Under the pieces are notes generated by a model. That model had not been told where the DNA came from. It saw only the letters and a list, made by a program, of their open reading frames with translations, and did no database searches. Positions 61,766 through 64,000 of a DNA stretch of 64,000 nucleotides are shown here, in pieces. The stretch covers positions 359,383 through 423,382 of the forward strand of contig CABFPE010000198.1 of NCBI GenBank assembly GCA_900660155.1, in the 5' to 3' direction. The translations under genes were made by a program, and so were the position numbers. Source of the stretch: Hofstenia miamia (lineage: Eukaryota; Xenacoelomorpha; Acoela; Hofsteniidae). The number at the start of each line of letters is the position of its first letter. Positions within the stretch are counted from its first letter, which is position 1.

Positions 61766-62000
61766 TCACGGAGTTCTACAATTCAAAGACTGAATTTATT
61801 GGAAACATACAGAAATATACCTTTGAATACGTCTCTACTTTCACCACATGAGGATGGACGACTACTACATGGCGAATTTGATTTTAAAGATGCTACATTT
61901 TGTGGTGATTTTTCATTGGCGTTGTACAATCAGATGGGAATGGCGGGAGGGATGACTAAAATAAGCATATCTAATATATATTGATGAAATTTCAAAATAC

Positions 62001-62186
62001 GTGTAAAATATCTTCATTGGTATTTTCATCAGAGGAATGCCAAACATCCATGGGATCTCTATGGCGTTTCTTTTTTTTACTGGAAGTATGGTGAACTTCA
62101 GAATTTTCACAATATGTGAGAGGCCTTTTTCGCTGAACATCATCACTGCTCAAAGAAGAAGTGAATTCAGCTTTTCGAGCTTTTTT
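62001..62186 (-). CDS. possible further upstream exon of the DUF4806-type gene
   Basis: Minus strand: after ATGATGCACAG the frame reads KKARKAEFTSSLSSDD, then QRKRPLTYCENSEVH and SSKKKKRHRDPMDVW, a charged stretch with a nuclear-localisation-like KKKKRHR. It is 186 nt (62 codons) to a weak GT at 61999-62000. Basic Ser-rich linkers before the domain are usual in such proteins, but the splice donor is poor, and sequence between 61766 and 62000 (NSPCSSRPSSCGESRD) may hold one more exon. Confidence 0.4.
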
Positions 62187-62299
62187 CTGTGCATCATTTA
62201 CAGAATCCAAATTCAATATTGTAGGAACTCATACATTCAAAATTTATAAGAAAAAATAACTTAATAAAAATATTAAAAACAGCAGGAAGAGCGTTTACA

Positions 62300-62402
62300 A
62301 TATATACACAAATAATATTGATTAACAAAATTGAAACCAGCAATATATATAATACACAATATATATAAATAATATTGATTAACAAAATTGAAACGAGAAA
62401 CA
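62300..62402. repeat. AT-rich direct repeat
   Basis: AATAATATTGATTAACAAAA plus TTGAAAC occurs at about 62310 and 62369, separated by (TA)-rich sequence. A frame over it only reflects the repeat. Confidence 0.7.
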
Positions 62403-62759
62403 AAGAGGACCAGACTAGGGAGTAGACGGGAATTAAATTAAGATGATAAAAAATCCAAGCAAACTAACTTTAAAAAAATCATACTAGTAGTTGACAAAAT
62501 CCGAATTTTGTAAGTTTTCCAATCAGAGTGAGGTTCTAGCTCAAACTGTCGAAAACGTACATTCGACATCCAAATAGAAGAAGAAATATTCTTTATTGTT
62601 GCAGCATCATATATAACAAATATACTAACAACAAATGCTGATAAAGTGACAACTGCAACAATAGTGTCGAAAAATACAAAGCACAAAACAAAGTTAATAT
62701 TTACAGATATTGATATTTACAATATATTTACAGATTTTCAAATTGTTGCTAGTTAAGCC

Positions 62760-64000
62760 AATTATAAAAAGTATATCCCGACCAATCCTTATTGCTAATA
62801 TTAAGGTAAAAATGAGAGCAAACGTAACCCATACTTTCTTTTTTAAATGTATCTCGGTTATCTATTTTCCTTATAAATGATGGCAAGTTATTCCAATTGT
62901 CAATTGTGGAATTTAGGAATGATTTTTTTTAAAATTTCTTTTTGAATTTGACTTTCCCGATAGTAAAATTTCGTTTATTGGATGAACTACTTGAATAAGA
63001 AGGAAATTGAATTTTGTCAAAAGATACCCGTTTGTTTACAATATCCCATAATTTAATTAAAGAAAAGTATCTAATATAGAAAGAAGCATCATGAAAATGT
63101 TTCTTATCTTTGAAAGCTTTAGAGGAATTTTTGATATTGAAGCATATCTTTTCGGTCCATGTTATTTGCGAATCAAATTTATCTAGGTTGTTAAATAAGA
63201 CGGTACAATACAAAAGGTGGCTCATTACTTGGCATTCGTCAGTTGAAATCGCATTTTTATGTTGATAAATTTGGCTATATGAGAAAATGCATTTTATATC
63301 TATTGCCATTTTTCTGATTATAGACATAATGTTTAGTGAAGCTTAATTTACTGTTGAGTTCAACACCAAAATATTTAAATTGTTGGACAGGTTCAATATA
63401 AACGTTACCAAAATTTAATTTCTTATTATTTACGTTGTTATCTTGTAATTTTGGAGACATATACAGAATTCGGTTTTTAGTGGGTTGATTGTGAGGCAGT
63501 GCATACTAAAATAATGTTGCAGGTTTTTAAGATTATTTTCTAAAGTTTTTATTAAACTATCAATATTCTTATCATTATTAAATATGCATGTGTCATCTGC
63601 ATATTGAACTACATTACAGTCATTTGATATAACGACGTTGAGATCATTTATGTAAATAGTAATAAGAAGTGGACCAAGTAAAGTTCCCTGAGGCACGCCT
63701 TTATGTATCAAACCCCAGTTAGAAAAAGTTTTGTCGATTTTAATCCGTTGCAATGGATTAATGAGATAGTTTTTAATTAGATCTATGCTATTTGAATCGA
63801 AGCCTATATATACTTTGGTTTTTTGAAAAGAATCGAATGATCAATTGTGAATCAAAGGCTTTGGAAAGGTCTATGCAAGCAACCCCTAGGTAATTATTAT
63901 TGTCAAGAAATGAGTGCCATGATTCAGTAGAATAAAGTAATGCATCAGCGGTGGAGTGCTTTTTTCGGAAACCAAATTGAGTGTTCGCAAGAATTGAATA
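62760..64000 (-). mobile_element. LINE (Jockey/CR1-like), 3' half, runs off the right edge
   Basis: Minus strand from the edge: QFGFRKKHSTADALLYS and DLSKAFDS (about 63980-63835), KGVPQGTLLGPLLITIYIND and QYADDTCIFNN (63430-63753), QQFKYFGVELNSKLSF (63275-63460), then FYIRYFSLIKLWDIVNKRV (62929-63327) and a C-terminal WNNLPSFIRK (near 62880). All are in the order of a non-LTR RT and its C-terminal region. Few frame changes separate the parts, so it is younger than the other LINEs here. The 5' part lies outside the window. Confidence 0.85.

Noticed and set aside
62194-62403. 69-codon frame with repeated VSILLINII
   Set aside because: It reflects an AT-rich direct repeat; no domain or splice context.

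Overview
The window looks like AT-rich, repeat-dense genomic DNA from an invertebrate animal. Evidence: GT-AG introns, a DUF4806-type gene, piggyBac, hAT, LINE and Ty3-type elements, many (TA)n and (AAT)n microsatellites, and N-gaps from a draft assembly. A cnidarian or sponge-like source is possible, but the sequence alone does not settle it. I see no bacterial-style operons, tRNA, rRNA or CRISPR.

Left half (1-33 kb) is mostly old LTR retrotransposons. A degraded Ty3-type pol fragment (about 666-3048) is followed by the broken 3' end of an uncharacterised protein gene (4013-4445, minus). A Ty3-type element called A here has 161-bp LTRs (4446-4606 and 18453-18613) and is split by a second, larger Ty3-type element, B1 (about 6344-16225). 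A second member of that family, B2, lies in opposite orientation at about 23155-32758. B1 and B2 share an unusual layout: gag, protease, RT, RNase H, integrase, three 45-bp tandem repeats, then a large 3' coding region I cannot identify. Two stretches of one APE-type LINE family lie between them (18614-22045).

Middle (33-49 kb): a 1.1-kb inverted-repeat DNA transposon whose ends are built from 21-bp units; a hAT element (about 36167-41199) filled with a LINE 3' end, a restriction-like-endonuclease domain from another retroelement, and a foldback element; a 1,228-bp sequence present twice around a single N, probably an assembly artefact; a decayed piggyBac; a second, longer remnant of the uncharacterised gene family also seen at 4 kb; and a LINE bounded by (TA)n.

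Right part (49-64 kb): a nearly whole piggyBac (49709-51784) whose transposase frame has one in-frame TGA. The best host-gene candidates follow. One is a protein-kinase-like gene (52464-56840, plus), whose long exon joins in frame to a short last exon across a 2.7-kb intron. The other is a DUF4806-type gene (about 60464-62186, minus) with well-formed splice sites. Old LINE remnants lie between and after them, and one runs off the right edge.

The genes do not form one pathway. The window reads as layered transposon insertions around two probable host genes. The least explained items are the 3' region of the B elements, the N-terminal half of the kinase-like protein, and the uncharacterised family present as two broken copies.
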